A program made the translations under genes and the position numbers. This document shows, piece after piece, positions 1 through 9,145 of a DNA stretch of 64,000 nucleotides. Origin of the DNA: Enterobacter wuhouensis (lineage in GTDB: Bacteria > Pseudomonadota > Gammaproteobacteria > Enterobacterales > Enterobacteriaceae); assembly GCF_004331265.1 (NCBI RefSeq), contig NZ_SJOO01000006.1, positions 186,001 to 250,000 of the forward strand, read 5' to 3'. Numbering within the stretch: position 1 is the first letter of the stretch; each line of letters opens with the position of its first letter. The notes under the pieces are model-generated. The model searched no databases and was not told the DNA's origin. It worked only from the letters and a program-made list of their open reading frames with translations.

Positions 1-797
1 TCCGGGAACGGAATGTACTCAAGGCTGCCTTTCTTGTGATACGCCAGCGCTGCGTCAGCCACCGCCTGGAAGGATTCCGCACGGCCCGTACCCAGGTTGA
101 AGATGCCGGACACGCCGTTTTCCCAGAACCAGAGGTTTACGGCCGCAACGTCGCCCACGTAGACGAAGTCACGCTTGAAGCCGTCGCTACCTTCGAACAG
201 TTTCGGGCTTTCGCCGTTGTTCAACTGGGTGTTCAGGTGGAACGCTACGCTCGCCATGCTGCCTTTGTGGCCTTCACGCGGTCCGTAGACGTTGAAGTAG
301 CGGAAGCCGACAATCTGGGAGTTCGCTTCTGGCAGCACCTGACGCACGTACTCGTCGAACAGGAACTTGGAGTAGCCGTAGACGTTCAGCGGCTGCTCGT
401 ACTCGCGGGACTCGATAAAGTCCGAGGTGCGGCCGCCGTAGGTTGCCGCGGAGGAGGCGTACAGGAACGGAATTTCACGCTCCAGGCAGTAGTGCAGGAT
501 CTCTTTAGAGTACTGATAGTTGTTGTCCATCATGTACTTGCCGTCCCACTCGGTGGTGGAAGAACACGCACCTTCGTGGAAGATGGCTTCGATCTCGCCG
601 AACTCTTCACCTGCCATAATCTGGATAAGGAAGTCTTCTTTATCCATGTAGTCAGCGATGTTCAGATCCACCAGGTTTACAAACTTGGTGCCGTCTTTCA
701 GGTTGTCCACCACCAGGATGTCGGTGATGCCTTTGTCATTGAGGGCCTTGATAATGTTGCTGCCGATAAAGCCCGCGCCGCCGGTAACGATGATCAT
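1..797 (-). CDS. hldD: ADP-L-glycero-D-manno-heptose 6-epimerase, 3' end outside the window
   Basis: The enzyme makes ADP-L-glycero-D-manno-heptose, the donor for the inner core of LPS, in the cytoplasm. The translation opens [14 protein letters not shown], the NAD(P)-binding Rossmann GxxGxxG of the short-chain dehydrogenase family. Further in are a serine-rich active-site stretch (SSAATYGG) and a YGYSKF catalytic YxxxK motif. About 265 of the usual 310 residues are present; the C-terminus lies beyond base 1. The start ATG is at 797-795 behind a weak AAGG ribosome site. It is divergent from kbl, as in E. coli. Identification is very secure. Confidence 0.97.
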   Translation of the reverse strand, partial: MIIVTGGAGFIGSNIIKALNDKGITDILVVDNLKDGTKFVNLVDLNIADYMDKEDFLIQIMAGEEFGEIEAIFHEGACSSTTEWDGKYMMDNNYQYSKEILHYCLEREIPFLYASSAATYGGRTSDFIESREYEQPLNVYGYSKFLFDEYVRQVLPEANSQIVGFRYFNVYGPREGHKGSMASVAFHLNTQLNNGESPKLFEGSDGFKRDFVYVGDVAAVNLWFWENGVSGIFNLGTGRAESFQAVADAALAYHKKGSLEYIPFP

Positions 798-1012
798 AAC
801 TGTAACCTTTGAAGTGTGGAGTCCGGGGACAATCCCGGACGCTAATGTTTCTATCATATCATTAGTATGGCTGCCCTTCAGCCATTCACCGACATAGCGC
901 AAGGGTACACGTGATTTATGCTGCAAAAACGAGAAGAGATAATGTGTCATCTCGTCAGGAAGTATAGGTTTGGGTAATATGTGCCAAAATTTGCCGAGTC
1001 TGGAGAATTGCA
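798..1012. promoter_or_regulatory. Divergent hldD/kbl promoter region
   Basis: This 215-base gap holds the promoters of both hldD and kbl-tdh. A 7-bp GC-rich hairpin (GTCCGGG at 821-827 with CCCGGAC at 834-840) would sit in the hldD leader about 25 bases before its start. The kbl ribosome site is GGAG at about 1001. In E. coli this region carries a heat-shock promoter for hldD and Lrp control of kbl-tdh; I could not confirm either by eye. Confidence 0.55.
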
Positions 1013-2209
1013 ATGCGTGGTGATTTTTACAAACAGTTAAACAGCGACCTCGATACCGCACGTGCGGAAGGGTTGTTCAAAGAAGAGCGTATTATCACGT
1101 CTGCTCAGCAGGCGGACATCACCGTTGCCGACGGCAGCCATGTGATCAACTTTTGTGCGAACAACTACTTAGGTCTTGCGAATCACCCTGAGCTGATTGC
1201 CGCTGCAAAAAACGGCATGGATACCCACGGTTTCGGCATGGCCTCCGTACGCTTTATCTGCGGTACGCAGGACAGCCACAAGCAGCTTGAGCAAAAGCTG
1301 GCGAGCTTCCTTGGGATGGAAGACGCGATTCTGTACTCCTCCTGCTTCGACGCCAACGGCGGGCTGTTTGAGACCCTGCTCGGCGCAGAAGATGCGATTA
1401 TCTCCGACGCCCTGAACCACGCCTCCATCATCGACGGCGTGCGCCTGTGTAAAGCGAAGCGTTTCCGCTACGCCAACAACGACATGGTTGAGCTGGAAGC
1501 GCGCCTGAAAGAGGCTCGTGAAGCGGGTGCTCGCCACGTGCTGATCGCCACCGACGGCGTGTTCTCGATGGACGGCGTCATCGCCAACCTGAAGGGCGTG
1601 TGCGACCTGGCAGACGAATACGACGCGCTGGTGATGGTCGATGACTCTCACGCGGTCGGCTTTGTCGGCGAAAACGGCCGCGGTTCCCACGAATACTGCG
1701 ACGTGATGGGCCGCGTGGACATCATCACCGGCACGCTGGGCAAAGCGCTCGGCGGCGCGTCCGGCGGCTATACCGCCGCGCGCAAAGAGGTGGTTGAGTG
1801 GCTGCGCCAGCGCTCCCGTCCGTACCTGTTCTCCAACTCCCTGGCGCCGGCGATCGTTGCCGCCTCCATTAAGGTGCTGGAGATGGTGGAGTCCGGCGCC
1901 GAGCTGCGCGACCGCCTGTGGTCCAACGCCCGTCTGTTCCGCGAAAAAATGAGCGCTGCAGGCTTCACCCTGGCGGGTGCTGACCACGCGATCATTCCGG
2001 TGATGCTTGGCGATGCGGTTGTCGCGCAGAAATTTGCCCGCGAGCTGCAGAAAGAAGGGATTTACGTCACCGGGTTCTTCTTCCCGGTGGTGCCAAAAGG
2101 TCAGGCGCGTATCCGCACCCAGATGTCTGCGGCACATTCGCCTGAACAAATTGAGCGTGCGGTGGAAGCCTTTACCCGCATCGGCAAACAGCTGGGCGTA
2201 ATTGCCTGA
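1013..2209 (+). CDS. kbl: Glycine C-acetyltransferase (2-amino-3-ketobutyrate CoA ligase)
   Basis: Cleaves 2-amino-3-oxobutyrate with CoA into glycine and acetyl-CoA, the second step of threonine degradation, directly after Tdh. The 398-residue protein has the length of the E. coli enzyme. It is a fold-type I PLP enzyme of the alpha-oxoamine synthase family: the PLP-binding aspartate is in [10 protein letters not shown] and the Schiff-base lysine is K244 in GTLGKALGG. The ATG is preceded by GGAG. tdh follows 9 bases later, so the two are one operon whose unstable intermediate can pass between the enzymes. Confidence 0.98.
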   Translation: MRGDFYKQLNSDLDTARAEGLFKEERIITSAQQADITVADGSHVINFCANNYLGLANHPELIAAAKNGMDTHGFGMASVRFICGTQDSHKQLEQKLASFLGMEDAILYSSCFDANGGLFETLLGAEDAIISDALNHASIIDGVRLCKAKRFRYANNDMVELEARLKEAREAGARHVLIATDGVFSMDGVIANLKGVCDLADEYDALVMVDDSHAVGFVGENGRGSHEYCDVMGRVDIITGTLGKALGGASGGYTAARKEVVEWLRQRSRPYLFSNSLAPAIVAASIKVLEMVESGAELRDRLWSNARLFREKMSAAGFTLAGADHAIIPVMLGDAVVAQKFARELQKEGIYVTGFFFPVVPKGQARIRTQMSAAHSPEQIERAVEAFTRIGKQLGVIA

Positions 2210-2218
2210 GGACGTGTG

Positions 2219-3244
2219 ATGAAAGCGTTATCCAAACTGAAAGCGGAAGAAGGGATTTGGATGACCGACGTGCCGGAGCCGGAAGTCGGTCATAACGATC
2301 TGCTGATCAAAATTCGTAAAACCGCCATCTGCGGTACTGACGTTCACATCTACAACTGGGACCAGTGGTCGCAGAAAACCATTCCGGTACCGATGGTTGT
2401 CGGTCACGAATATGTCGGCGAAGTGGTGGGTATTGGCCAGGAAGTGAAAGGCTTCAAAATCGGCGACCGCGTCTCCGGTGAAGGCCACATTACCTGCGGT
2501 CACTGCCGTAACTGCCGCGGCGGACGTACTCATCTGTGCCGCAACACCGTCGGCGTGGGCGTGAACCGTCCGGGCTGCTTCGCAGAGTATCTGGTGATCC
2601 CGGCGTTCAACGCGTTCAAAATCCCGGACAATATCTCGGACGATCTGGCCTCCATCTTTGACCCGTTCGGCAACGCGGTACACACCGCGCTCTCCTTTGA
2701 TCTGGTCGGTGAAGACGTACTGGTCTCCGGCGCGGGCCCGATCGGCATTATGGCGGCTGCCGTGGCGAAGCACGTGGGTGCGCGCAACGTGGTGATCACC
2801 GACGTGAACGAGTACCGCCTGTCGCTGGCGCGCAAAATGGGCGTGACCCGCGCGGTGGATGTCTCCAAAGAGAGCCTGACCGACGTGATGGAAGAGCTGG
2901 GCATGACCGAAGGCTTCGACGTGGGTCTGGAGATGTCCGGCGCGCCGCCGGCGTTCCGCACCATGCTCGACACCATGAACCACGGTGGCCGTATCGCAAT
3001 GCTGGGTATTCCGCCGTCGGATATGTCTATCGACTGGAACAACGTCATCTTCAAAGGGCTGTTCATCAAGGGCATTTATGGACGCGAGATGTTCGAGACC
3101 TGGTACAAGATGGCGGCGCTGATCCAATCCGGTCTGGATCTGTCGCCAATTATCACTCATCGCTTCTCTATCGATGAGTTCCAGCAGGGCTTTGACGCGA
3201 TGCGTTCGGGGCAGTCTGGAAAAGTGATACTGAGCTGGGACTAA
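2219..3244 (+). CDS. tdh: L-threonine 3-dehydrogenase
   Basis: NAD-dependent zinc alcohol dehydrogenase that oxidises L-threonine to 2-amino-3-oxobutyrate for Kbl. The protein is 341 residues, as in E. coli. The catalytic zinc site is visible as AICGTDVH and GHEYVGEV. The structural zinc site is the four-cysteine loop in [17 protein letters not shown], and the NAD-binding motif is [12 protein letters not shown] chose ATG 2219 (MKALSKLK) over a GTG one codon upstream because it matches the family and is well spaced from GAGG. A terminator follows. Confidence 0.98.
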   Translation: MKALSKLKAEEGIWMTDVPEPEVGHNDLLIKIRKTAICGTDVHIYNWDQWSQKTIPVPMVVGHEYVGEVVGIGQEVKGFKIGDRVSGEGHITCGHCRNCRGGRTHLCRNTVGVGVNRPGCFAEYLVIPAFNAFKIPDNISDDLASIFDPFGNAVHTALSFDLVGEDVLVSGAGPIGIMAAAVAKHVGARNVVITDVNEYRLSLARKMGVTRAVDVSKESLTDVMEELGMTEGFDVGLEMSGAPPAFRTMLDTMNHGGRIAMLGIPPSDMSIDWNNVIFKGLFIKGIYGREMFETWYKMAALIQSGLDLSPIITHRFSIDEFQQGFDAMRSGQSGKVILSWD

Positions 3245-3252
3245 TCTGCTCC

Positions 3253-3278
3253 AGGGCACCCGTTTTTAGGGGTGCCCT
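3253..3278 (+). terminator. Rho-independent terminator after kbl-tdh
   Basis: A perfect 9-bp stem (AGGGCACCC with GGGTGCCCT) and an 8-base T-rich loop end shortly before the run TTACATTTTT. It begins 8 bases after the tdh stop codon and separates the threonine operon from the glycan genes. Confidence 0.85.
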
Positions 3279-3420
3279 TACATTTTTAGCGGTTTGACTT
3301 TCCCGGGGTTACTTGTTAACTTTTGGCGAAATTTCCCCCACACTGTCTTCTCCATACGTTCATTTATGTTGTCTTAATGATTACGTCAGGAAAGATGTTT
3401 GCCAGACTAATCAGGTCATT

Positions 3421-5001
3421 ATGTCCACACTGCTGTCGCAAAAGTTGGTGAGTACCCCGTCACGTATTATCGCCTTTTTAACGGTGGTAATTTCCCTGCT
3501 AATAGTCATTGGCGTTAATATTATAAATGCCAAATATAATGCGGTCATTAACCGTACGCTGGTGTTTTTCCTGATCGTAATGACGTTAAAATGCATTAAT
3601 AATAAATTAATCAGAAATACTCTGGCGGCTGTTTTATTAATTCCCGTCGCGGCAGATATTACTCTGCAGTTATATGCCTGGAATAATTTTAATTCGTCGT
3701 TTAGCTATGGATTTGCGCTAAGTGTACTAAATACCACTCCAGGTGAAGCGAGTTCGATGCTTGGGCTGTACTGGCGCGATTGCCTGACGTTCATCGCTCT
3801 CTCCGCGTTTTTCATCTATACCGCGAATACGGGCAGTTGGCCGATTGCGCCACGTTTTCGTCGCTGGCCAGCCATCGCGCTTGCGGTGACGCTGCTGGCT
3901 TTTTATGGCCAGGCTTTGCAGCATCAGCTCAGGAAAAGCAGCGTTGAAAGCCTGGCGCAGCGCGTGGTTCAGGCCACACCCGTTAGCACGGCAAAGGTCT
4001 TTATGCAGGCCATCGAAGATAATGCCGTCGTCGCCAACATCGGCAACAATATTCCTGATTACAAACTCACCCTGACGGATACCGGGATTGAGAACTATGT
4101 GCTGATCGTCGGCGAGTCCGAGCGCACGGCAAATATGGGTATCTACGGCTATCATCGCGATACGACGCCAGAGCTGGAGAAACAAATATCGCAGCTTCTG
4201 CTGTTCCGTAACGCCGTCACTCCGGCTCCGGTCACCATTATGGCCGTTCCTTTAGCCCTCACCGCCGATACCGTGGGTGCACGTGATCCGCGTAAATATA
4301 GCGATAACGTCATTAACATCGCCAATAAAGCAGGATTCGAAACCTACTGGTTTAGCCGCCAGGGTAAAGGCGGGGCGCATAATAACGTCATTACCGGCAT
4401 AGCCTTGAACACCAAAGAGCACGAGTGGCTGGACGGCGGCTATGATGAAGACCTGCTGCCTTTGCTCCAGAATGCGCTTAAAGCGCCGGGCAAAAAATTG
4501 ATCGTCCTGCACCTGTACGGCAGCCACGAGCCCTCCTGCCGGCGTTTCCCTGCCGATCGGGCGGTTTTGCACGGTGATAACGAAGCCGATGACTGCTATG
4601 ACAACTCCGTTCGCTACACCGACGCGCTGATGGGCAAGATGTTTGGCATGCTGGAGAGTTCACGCTCGTCGGTCATGTATTTCTCCGACCACGGCCTGGT
4701 CCGCGACCCGCAGCGTGCTGTGGTTTACTCCCACGGAAATGTTAATCCTCCGCGAGAAGCCCTGCATATCCCCATGTTTATCTGGTACGGAAATCAGGTT
4801 GATGCGGGTAAGAAAACCACCGGGGACTATAATACCGTCTGGTCTGCGGATGATGTAAACACGCTCGCCGAGCTGTGGCTTGGGATCCATCGTCAGGGCG
4901 AACCCGTGCAATCGGTTCATTCCTGGCTTGCCGGTTACAATAAGGACGTGTCCGTGCTGGACACTACAGGAAAGTCCTATGACTGGCGTAATATTCGTTA
5001 A
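3421..5001 (+). CDS. Phosphoethanolamine transferase (EptA/MCR-like fold), inner membrane
   Basis: Predicted to transfer phosphoethanolamine from phosphatidylethanolamine to a glycan or lipid A acceptor on the periplasmic face. There are 526 residues from the ATG at 3421; an in-frame extension to 3313 has no family support. About five membrane segments fill residues 15-165 and are followed by a sulfatase-like domain. All the catalytic positions of the family can be matched: E232 in VGESERT, nucleophile T272 in APVTIMAVP, a histidine in HLYGSHEP, D423-H424 in FSDHG, and a late histidine in YSHGN. The first 300 bases are noticeably AT-rich. It heads a four-gene glycan cluster. The exact acceptor cannot be read from sequence; EptB, CptA/EptC or OpgE-like roles are all possible. 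Confidence 0.85.
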   Translation: MSTLLSQKLVSTPSRIIAFLTVVISLLIVIGVNIINAKYNAVINRTLVFFLIVMTLKCINNKLIRNTLAAVLLIPVAADITLQLYAWNNFNSSFSYGFALSVLNTTPGEASSMLGLYWRDCLTFIALSAFFIYTANTGSWPIAPRFRRWPAIALAVTLLAFYGQALQHQLRKSSVESLAQRVVQATPVSTAKVFMQAIEDNAVVANIGNNIPDYKLTLTDTGIENYVLIVGESERTANMGIYGYHRDTTPELEKQISQLLLFRNAVTPAPVTIMAVPLALTADTVGARDPRKYSDNVINIANKAGFETYWFSRQGKGGAHNNVITGIALNTKEHEWLDGGYDEDLLPLLQNALKAPGKKLIVLHLYGSHEPSCRRFPADRAVLHGDNEADDCYDNSVRYTDALMGKMFGMLESSRSSVMYFSDHGLVRDPQRAVVYSHGNVNPPREALHIPMFIWYGNQVDAGKKTTGDYNTVWSADDVNTLAELWLGIHRQGEPVQSVHSWLAGYNKDVSVLDTTGKSYDWRNIR

Positions 5002-5063
5002 CACAGGTGCGATAAACTTGCTTTTAGCAGTGTGCTAGCCTGCTTTGCCTTTCAGTAAATGGA

Positions 5064-6326
5064 ATGATGATGATTAGTGTAGAACGAAATAAGCTTAAAT
5101 TTGCGTTGTTGCAATTACTCTTTGGACTGTGCGCACTGGCTTTTGGATGCGTTATTGTCTCACCTAACTTATCCGCAAAAATTATGGGCGCAGCAGGTGT
5201 GACTGCATTAGTGGTTTTCCTGCTGGATATTAAACATTTCAGAAAAAATGATGTGTTCTGGCTGTGCCTGGTTCTGTTGGTGATAGGTATCTGCGATCTG
5301 GTCTGGTACAGAATGTATAAGGCTGAGACTGCGGCGATAAATTCTTATCGTGCATACCTGGAGGTAGGGAAAATCTGCCTGTTTGGCGCCTTCTCCCTCT
5401 TCGTGTTTGTGAACAGAAATGAGCTAAAAATAGGCAATAATAAGATCCACCTGCTGCTGGCGGCTGTCCTGCAGGTCATGATTCTTATCTATGCAGGCTA
5501 TCAGCATTTCTTCCTTGACAGCAGAAGAGTAACGCTCGCCCTTACCGGCGGCACTGACGCGACGGGGGCCGCCTATACGGTCGCCTTTATCTCTTTCTAT
5601 ACGATTTTGGTTCTGCAGCACAGCTCCACCAGGTGGAAAGAGTTTTTAATTCTGGGCCATTTTTTCACCACCTTCCTGGTGCTGGTGACCACAGAAACGC
5701 GGGCAGCGATTCTGACCTATCCGATCATTTTCTTTGGTCTGCTGGTCGTTAAGCTCTACAAAGAGAAACATATTCCCTGGAAAGGTGTTGCTGTTTTCAT
5801 CGTGGCGCTGATCGTCGGCGTATTCATGATGAAAGACAGCTTGATTCAACGGTATAACGACCTGAATCGCGATATTGTTGCCTACGATAAAGATAACAGT
5901 TCGACGTCAGTAGGCGCTCGTTTTGCGATGTGGGAGACGGGCCTGGCAGCAGCAAAAGATAATTACCTGTGGCAGTCAACGGATGAGCGAAACGCAAAAA
6001 TCAGGGAAGTGGTAAAAAAAGAGCCAAGCCTTGCCGGTGCACTCGCGCATATTCGCGGCCACCTGCATAACGAAGTGGTTGAAACGCTCTCCTTAAAAGG
6101 TCCGTCAGGATTAGTACTGTATATCCTGTTTATTATCTCGCTTGCATGGTATGCGTTAAAAAAACGAAAAAGCGTTATTCTTTTTGCATTCCTGGTCTCA
6201 TTAATTATGTTTGGACTCAGCGGCGTAATGTTCTATTCAAAAACAACGCCGGTCACCTGGATGCTAACGCTGATAATGTCGGTTGTTTTCCTTGAACAGA
6301 ACAGACACCGCGCGGTCATTAAGTAA
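5064..6326 (+). CDS. waaL: O-antigen ligase family protein (WaaL-like)
   Basis: Polytopic inner-membrane protein of 420 residues with about a dozen hydrophobic segments, typical of WaaL. WaaL transfers undecaprenyl-linked O-antigen onto the lipid A-core on the periplasmic side. The large periplasmic loop carries the family's conserved arginine (TETRAA) and the late histidine motif RGHLHNEVVETLSLKGPSG. The start has three ATG codons in a row (5064, 5067, 5070). It lies about 60 bases after the phosphoethanolamine transferase and just before two glycosyltransferases, which fits LPS-core completion. The symbol reflects family; another surface polysaccharide could be the substrate. Confidence 0.8.
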   Translation: MMMISVERNKLKFALLQLLFGLCALAFGCVIVSPNLSAKIMGAAGVTALVVFLLDIKHFRKNDVFWLCLVLLVIGICDLVWYRMYKAETAAINSYRAYLEVGKICLFGAFSLFVFVNRNELKIGNNKIHLLLAAVLQVMILIYAGYQHFFLDSRRVTLALTGGTDATGAAYTVAFISFYTILVLQHSSTRWKEFLILGHFFTTFLVLVTTETRAAILTYPIIFFGLLVVKLYKEKHIPWKGVAVFIVALIVGVFMMKDSLIQRYNDLNRDIVAYDKDNSSTSVGARFAMWETGLAAAKDNYLWQSTDERNAKIREVVKKEPSLAGALAHIRGHLHNEVVETLSLKGPSGLVLYILFIISLAWYALKKRKSVILFAFLVSLIMFGLSGVMFYSKTTPVTWMLTLIMSVVFLEQNRHRAVIK

Positions 6327-6397
6327 TCGTTTTGATTCTCCACCGGGAAAACGGTATTCTCCCGGTGGAGAAATACCCTTCACCAGACGAGCACGCC

Positions 6398-7246
6398 ATG
6401 AACGACCTAATCTCAGTAATCATCACCACCTATAACAGAGAGGACCTGCTGGAACGTGCAGTGCGTTCAGTTATTGCCCAGACCTATCCTGCGGTAGAAT
6501 TGGTGATTGTTGATGATTGTTCTAACGAAAAAACGTCACAGCTGATTGAGCGTATGCGGGCGGAGTGTGAAGCGCGATTTGTGCATTTTACCTACGAGCG
6601 CAATGAAAAGAACAGCGGGTCTAACTTCAGCCGCAACCGGGGCTATGCGCTCTCGCACGGGAAGTTTGTGACAGGTCTGGACGATGACGACTATTTCCTG
6701 CCCGAACGCCTGACAAAGCTCGCGGAACGCTACGATGACAAATACGCTTTCGTCACGGATACGCCCGCCAGGCTGGATAAAACCCACCGCACCTATCCCG
6801 ACACGGATGATAAAAGAATCATCGAGCTGCAGGACGTGTTGTGTGAAAACGTGGTGGGTAATCAGGTGCTGACAACCAAAGAGAAGCTGTTGGGCGTGGG
6901 GGGATTTTCGCCTGAAATCAAACAGCAGCAGGATCGCGATGTCTGGATTAAGCTGATCCTTAAATATGGTCCCGGTATTAAATACAGCTTCAGCACCGCC
7001 ATGGTAGATGCTGAACACGGCAGTGACCGCATTACGTCACAGGTTAAAAAATATAACGCGTATCGAAAGCTTTATTTTAAATATCGCCAGCATATGACTG
7101 ACGTTACGCGCAGTAATAATCTGTTCCAGCTCATGTCGTTTCGGGGTTTTAAATCGACGCGGATGAATTGCCTGCTGCGCGGCCACAAAAAAGATGCCAA
7201 GTTAAAAATGAAGCTGTTTCGCCGTACGTTAAAAGAGCTGTTCTGA
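6398..7246 (+). CDS. Family 2 glycosyltransferase
   Basis: Cytoplasmic GT-A transferase of about 282 residues. It begins with the classic GT2 start (SVIITTYNRED), then VDDCS, a FSRNRGYAL stretch, and the metal-binding DDDDYF motif, with a later QQDRDVWIK acidic motif. The C-terminus is rich in lysine and arginine, consistent with membrane association. I chose ATG 6398 (MNDLISV), which puts the fold at the N-terminus; the reading frame is open back to 6332. It is 18 bases from the next glycosyltransferase. Donor and acceptor sugars are unknown; an LPS core or surface glycan is likely from its neighbours. Confidence 0.85.
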   Translation: MNDLISVIITTYNREDLLERAVRSVIAQTYPAVELVIVDDCSNEKTSQLIERMRAECEARFVHFTYERNEKNSGSNFSRNRGYALSHGKFVTGLDDDDYFLPERLTKLAERYDDKYAFVTDTPARLDKTHRTYPDTDDKRIIELQDVLCENVVGNQVLTTKEKLLGVGGFSPEIKQQQDRDVWIKLILKYGPGIKYSFSTAMVDAEHGSDRITSQVKKYNAYRKLYFKYRQHMTDVTRSNNLFQLMSFRGFKSTRMNCLLRGHKKDAKLKMKLFRRTLKELF

Positions 7247-7264
7247 GTGTGAGAAGGTGAAATA

Positions 7265-8179
7265 ATGAATCTCAATGTAACGAATAAGCTCATCAAGAAA
7301 ACCCGTCGCTGGCACAAAAAAACGGGTTTTTCTCTTTTTCAGCGCGCAGCCGCGCATTTTGAGCAGAAGAAAAAAGAGACGATTTTTAGCGTTATTGATG
7401 GCCTGCAGCTTCAGCCTGAAGAAGCAGGCTCTGCGGAACCCGCACAGTCGCGTATTATCTGGATCTGCTGGTTCCAGGGGCTGGAGAGCGCGCCTGAGCT
7501 GGTGAAGCGTTGCATTGCGTCGGTACAGAACAACGCGCCTGATGCGCAAGTCATTATCCTGACGGATGAGAATATTCCCGACTATCTTGCGTTGCCTGAG
7601 CATATTAAAACCAAGTATCAGGCAGGGCTGATTAGCAAGGCACAGTATTCCGACATTGTACGCTGCTCGCTGTTGTATCAGTACGGCGGGATTTGGATGG
7701 ATGCCACCGTATTTATGACCAGGCCGGTACCGGAATCGTTCTACCAGCGTACCTTCTCATCATTGCGTTTTGATGTAGCCGAAAATGCGCTGAGCCAGGG
7801 TTACTGGACAGCCTATTTTCTTGCGGCTCAAAAGGGAAATGCCCTGGTGAAGCTGGTGCGGGATATCCTGTATCGCTACTGGCAGCACCATGACGCGCTG
7901 ATTGAGTATTTCCTGATTGATTACAGCTTTTTGTATGCGCGCGAGAGATATCCTCAGTTCCGGCAGATAATGGATGTGCAGCCGGTTACCGGAAACAACC
8001 GCTTTTTGATTCGACAGTTTATCTCCTCGAAGCCGGACGTAACGGCCATGACGGCGCTAAATCAAGATCCGGTGGGAATTTATAAGCTGTCGCATAAAGA
8101 ACAATACCGCACCTCAGACAGCGGCCAGCCAACGGTTTACAGCAAAATCCTGGACGGTTCCTTCTCTCTTAAGTCATAA
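7265..8179 (+). CDS. GT32-like / capsular polysaccharide synthesis glycosyltransferase
   Basis: A 304-residue protein with the hallmarks of the Caps_synth/GT32 sugar transferases: RIIWICWFQG early, VKRCIASVQ, then SDIVRCSLLYQYGGIWMDATVF, where the GGIWxDAT segment is the presumed nucleotide-sugar and metal site. The N-terminus is basic and lacks a signal peptide, so it should act in the cytoplasm. It is the last gene of the glycan cluster and ends just before a strong bidirectional terminator. Its specific linkage cannot be deduced. Confidence 0.8.
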   Translation: MNLNVTNKLIKKTRRWHKKTGFSLFQRAAAHFEQKKKETIFSVIDGLQLQPEEAGSAEPAQSRIIWICWFQGLESAPELVKRCIASVQNNAPDAQVIILTDENIPDYLALPEHIKTKYQAGLISKAQYSDIVRCSLLYQYGGIWMDATVFMTRPVPESFYQRTFSSLRFDVAENALSQGYWTAYFLAAQKGNALVKLVRDILYRYWQHHDALIEYFLIDYSFLYARERYPQFRQIMDVQPVTGNNRFLIRQFISSKPDVTAMTALNQDPVGIYKLSHKEQYRTSDSGQPTVYSKILDGSFSLKS

Positions 8180-8180
8180 A

Positions 8181-8205
8181 AAAGCCACCCTTAAGGTGGC
8201 TTTTT
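8181..8205. terminator. Bidirectional terminator between the glycan cluster and yibQ
   Basis: A perfect 9-bp stem (AAAGCCACC with GGTGGCTTT, loop CTTAA) is flanked by A and T runs on either side, so it can work on both strands. It starts two bases after the last glycosyltransferase stop, and yibQ ends five bases beyond it. Confidence 0.9.
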
Positions 8206-8209
8206 AGCG

Positions 8210-9142
8210 TCAGGCTTTTTTACCCCATCCCTGCCACTGATTCTGGACGTACTTCACCAGCGTGCTTTCACCGATGCTCTCCCCAATAACCGAGAAGAAG
8301 CGGGTCGCGTAGACCGGCTCAAGCGGCTGCTTCGGCAAGCAGCGCTTCACGCCGCGGAACGGATTGCGCGGTGTTGAAGGTGCGGGCTGCCCCGAGTTTG
8401 GTGTTGAGGTATCCACCTGCGGTTCGTTCAGCAGATCGCTCGGGCGCACCAGCGTGATATCGGAAGGCAAGGTCGGCAGCATCTGCTGAAGCACGCGCAC
8501 CGTTGAAGGATGCGGGTGGCCGATAGCAATTGCTGAACCGTTGCGCCGGGCCAGCTGTACCGCGCGGTTGAACTGGAACCGGATATCCGCTTCATTCTGC
8601 GTATCATCCAGGAACACCTTGCGCTTAATCACCTTCACGCCCGTTCCCTGCGCGGCGCGCATGGCCTGGCTGTTGCCGATGGTCACGCTGTCGAGGAAAT
8701 AGAGGTTGTAGCGCTCAAGCGACTGCATCACTTTGAGCATGCCATACAGGCTGGACGTCATCGCGCTGCCCATATGGTTATTCAGACCCACGGCATAGGG
8801 CACTTTGTTGTAGGCCTCGCGGATGATGCGATCGATCTCATCGCTGCTCATCTCCGGGCGAAGGGTATCTTTTTCTAGCGGCTGCTTGCTGATGGGCGCC
8901 ATGGGCAGGTGGATCAGCACCTGATGGCCGCTGTTATGAGCTTTGGTCGCCATCTCACGCGCGTGTGGCGCATTGGGAAGAACAGCGACTGAGATGGCTG
9001 ACGGCATCGCCAGCACCTGATTTTCGTAGTGTGGACGATAACCGAAGTCATCAATCACGATGGCGAGTTTGCCTGCGTATACCGGCGCAGCCAGCGCCAG
9101 TACGCTGGCTACGGAGAGAACAATTCGACGAAATTGAAGCAA
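8210..9142 (-). CDS. yibQ: Divergent polysaccharide deacetylase family protein YibQ
   Basis: Exported protein of 310 residues with a signal peptide ending near PVYAG. The NodB-like fold shows LAIVIDDFGYRP at the N-terminus, a later HLPMAP segment and AIGHPHPST. Function is unproven; the family is predicted to act on periplasmic glycans, and the gene follows envC. The start codon is TTG at 9142, three bases past the envC stop, with a GGAAG ribosome site inside the end of envC. Translation is therefore probably coupled to envC. Confidence 0.9.
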   Translation of the reverse strand: MLQFRRIVLSVASVLALAAPVYAGKLAIVIDDFGYRPHYENQVLAMPSAISVAVLPNAPHAREMATKAHNSGHQVLIHLPMAPISKQPLEKDTLRPEMSSDEIDRIIREAYNKVPYAVGLNNHMGSAMTSSLYGMLKVMQSLERYNLYFLDSVTIGNSQAMRAAQGTGVKVIKRKVFLDDTQNEADIRFQFNRAVQLARRNGSAIAIGHPHPSTVRVLQQMLPTLPSDITLVRPSDLLNEPQVDTSTPNSGQPAPSTPRNPFRGVKRCLPKQPLEPVYATRFFSVIGESIGESTLVKYVQNQWQGWGKKA

Positions 9143-9145
9143 AAC

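Noticed and set aside
1169..2149. Long open frame antisense to kbl (and similar ones against tdh, gpmI, mtlA, aldB, gpsA)
   Set aside because: The sense genes are clearly real; GC-rich enterobacterial genes regularly leave long antisense frames, and these have low-complexity translations without family features.
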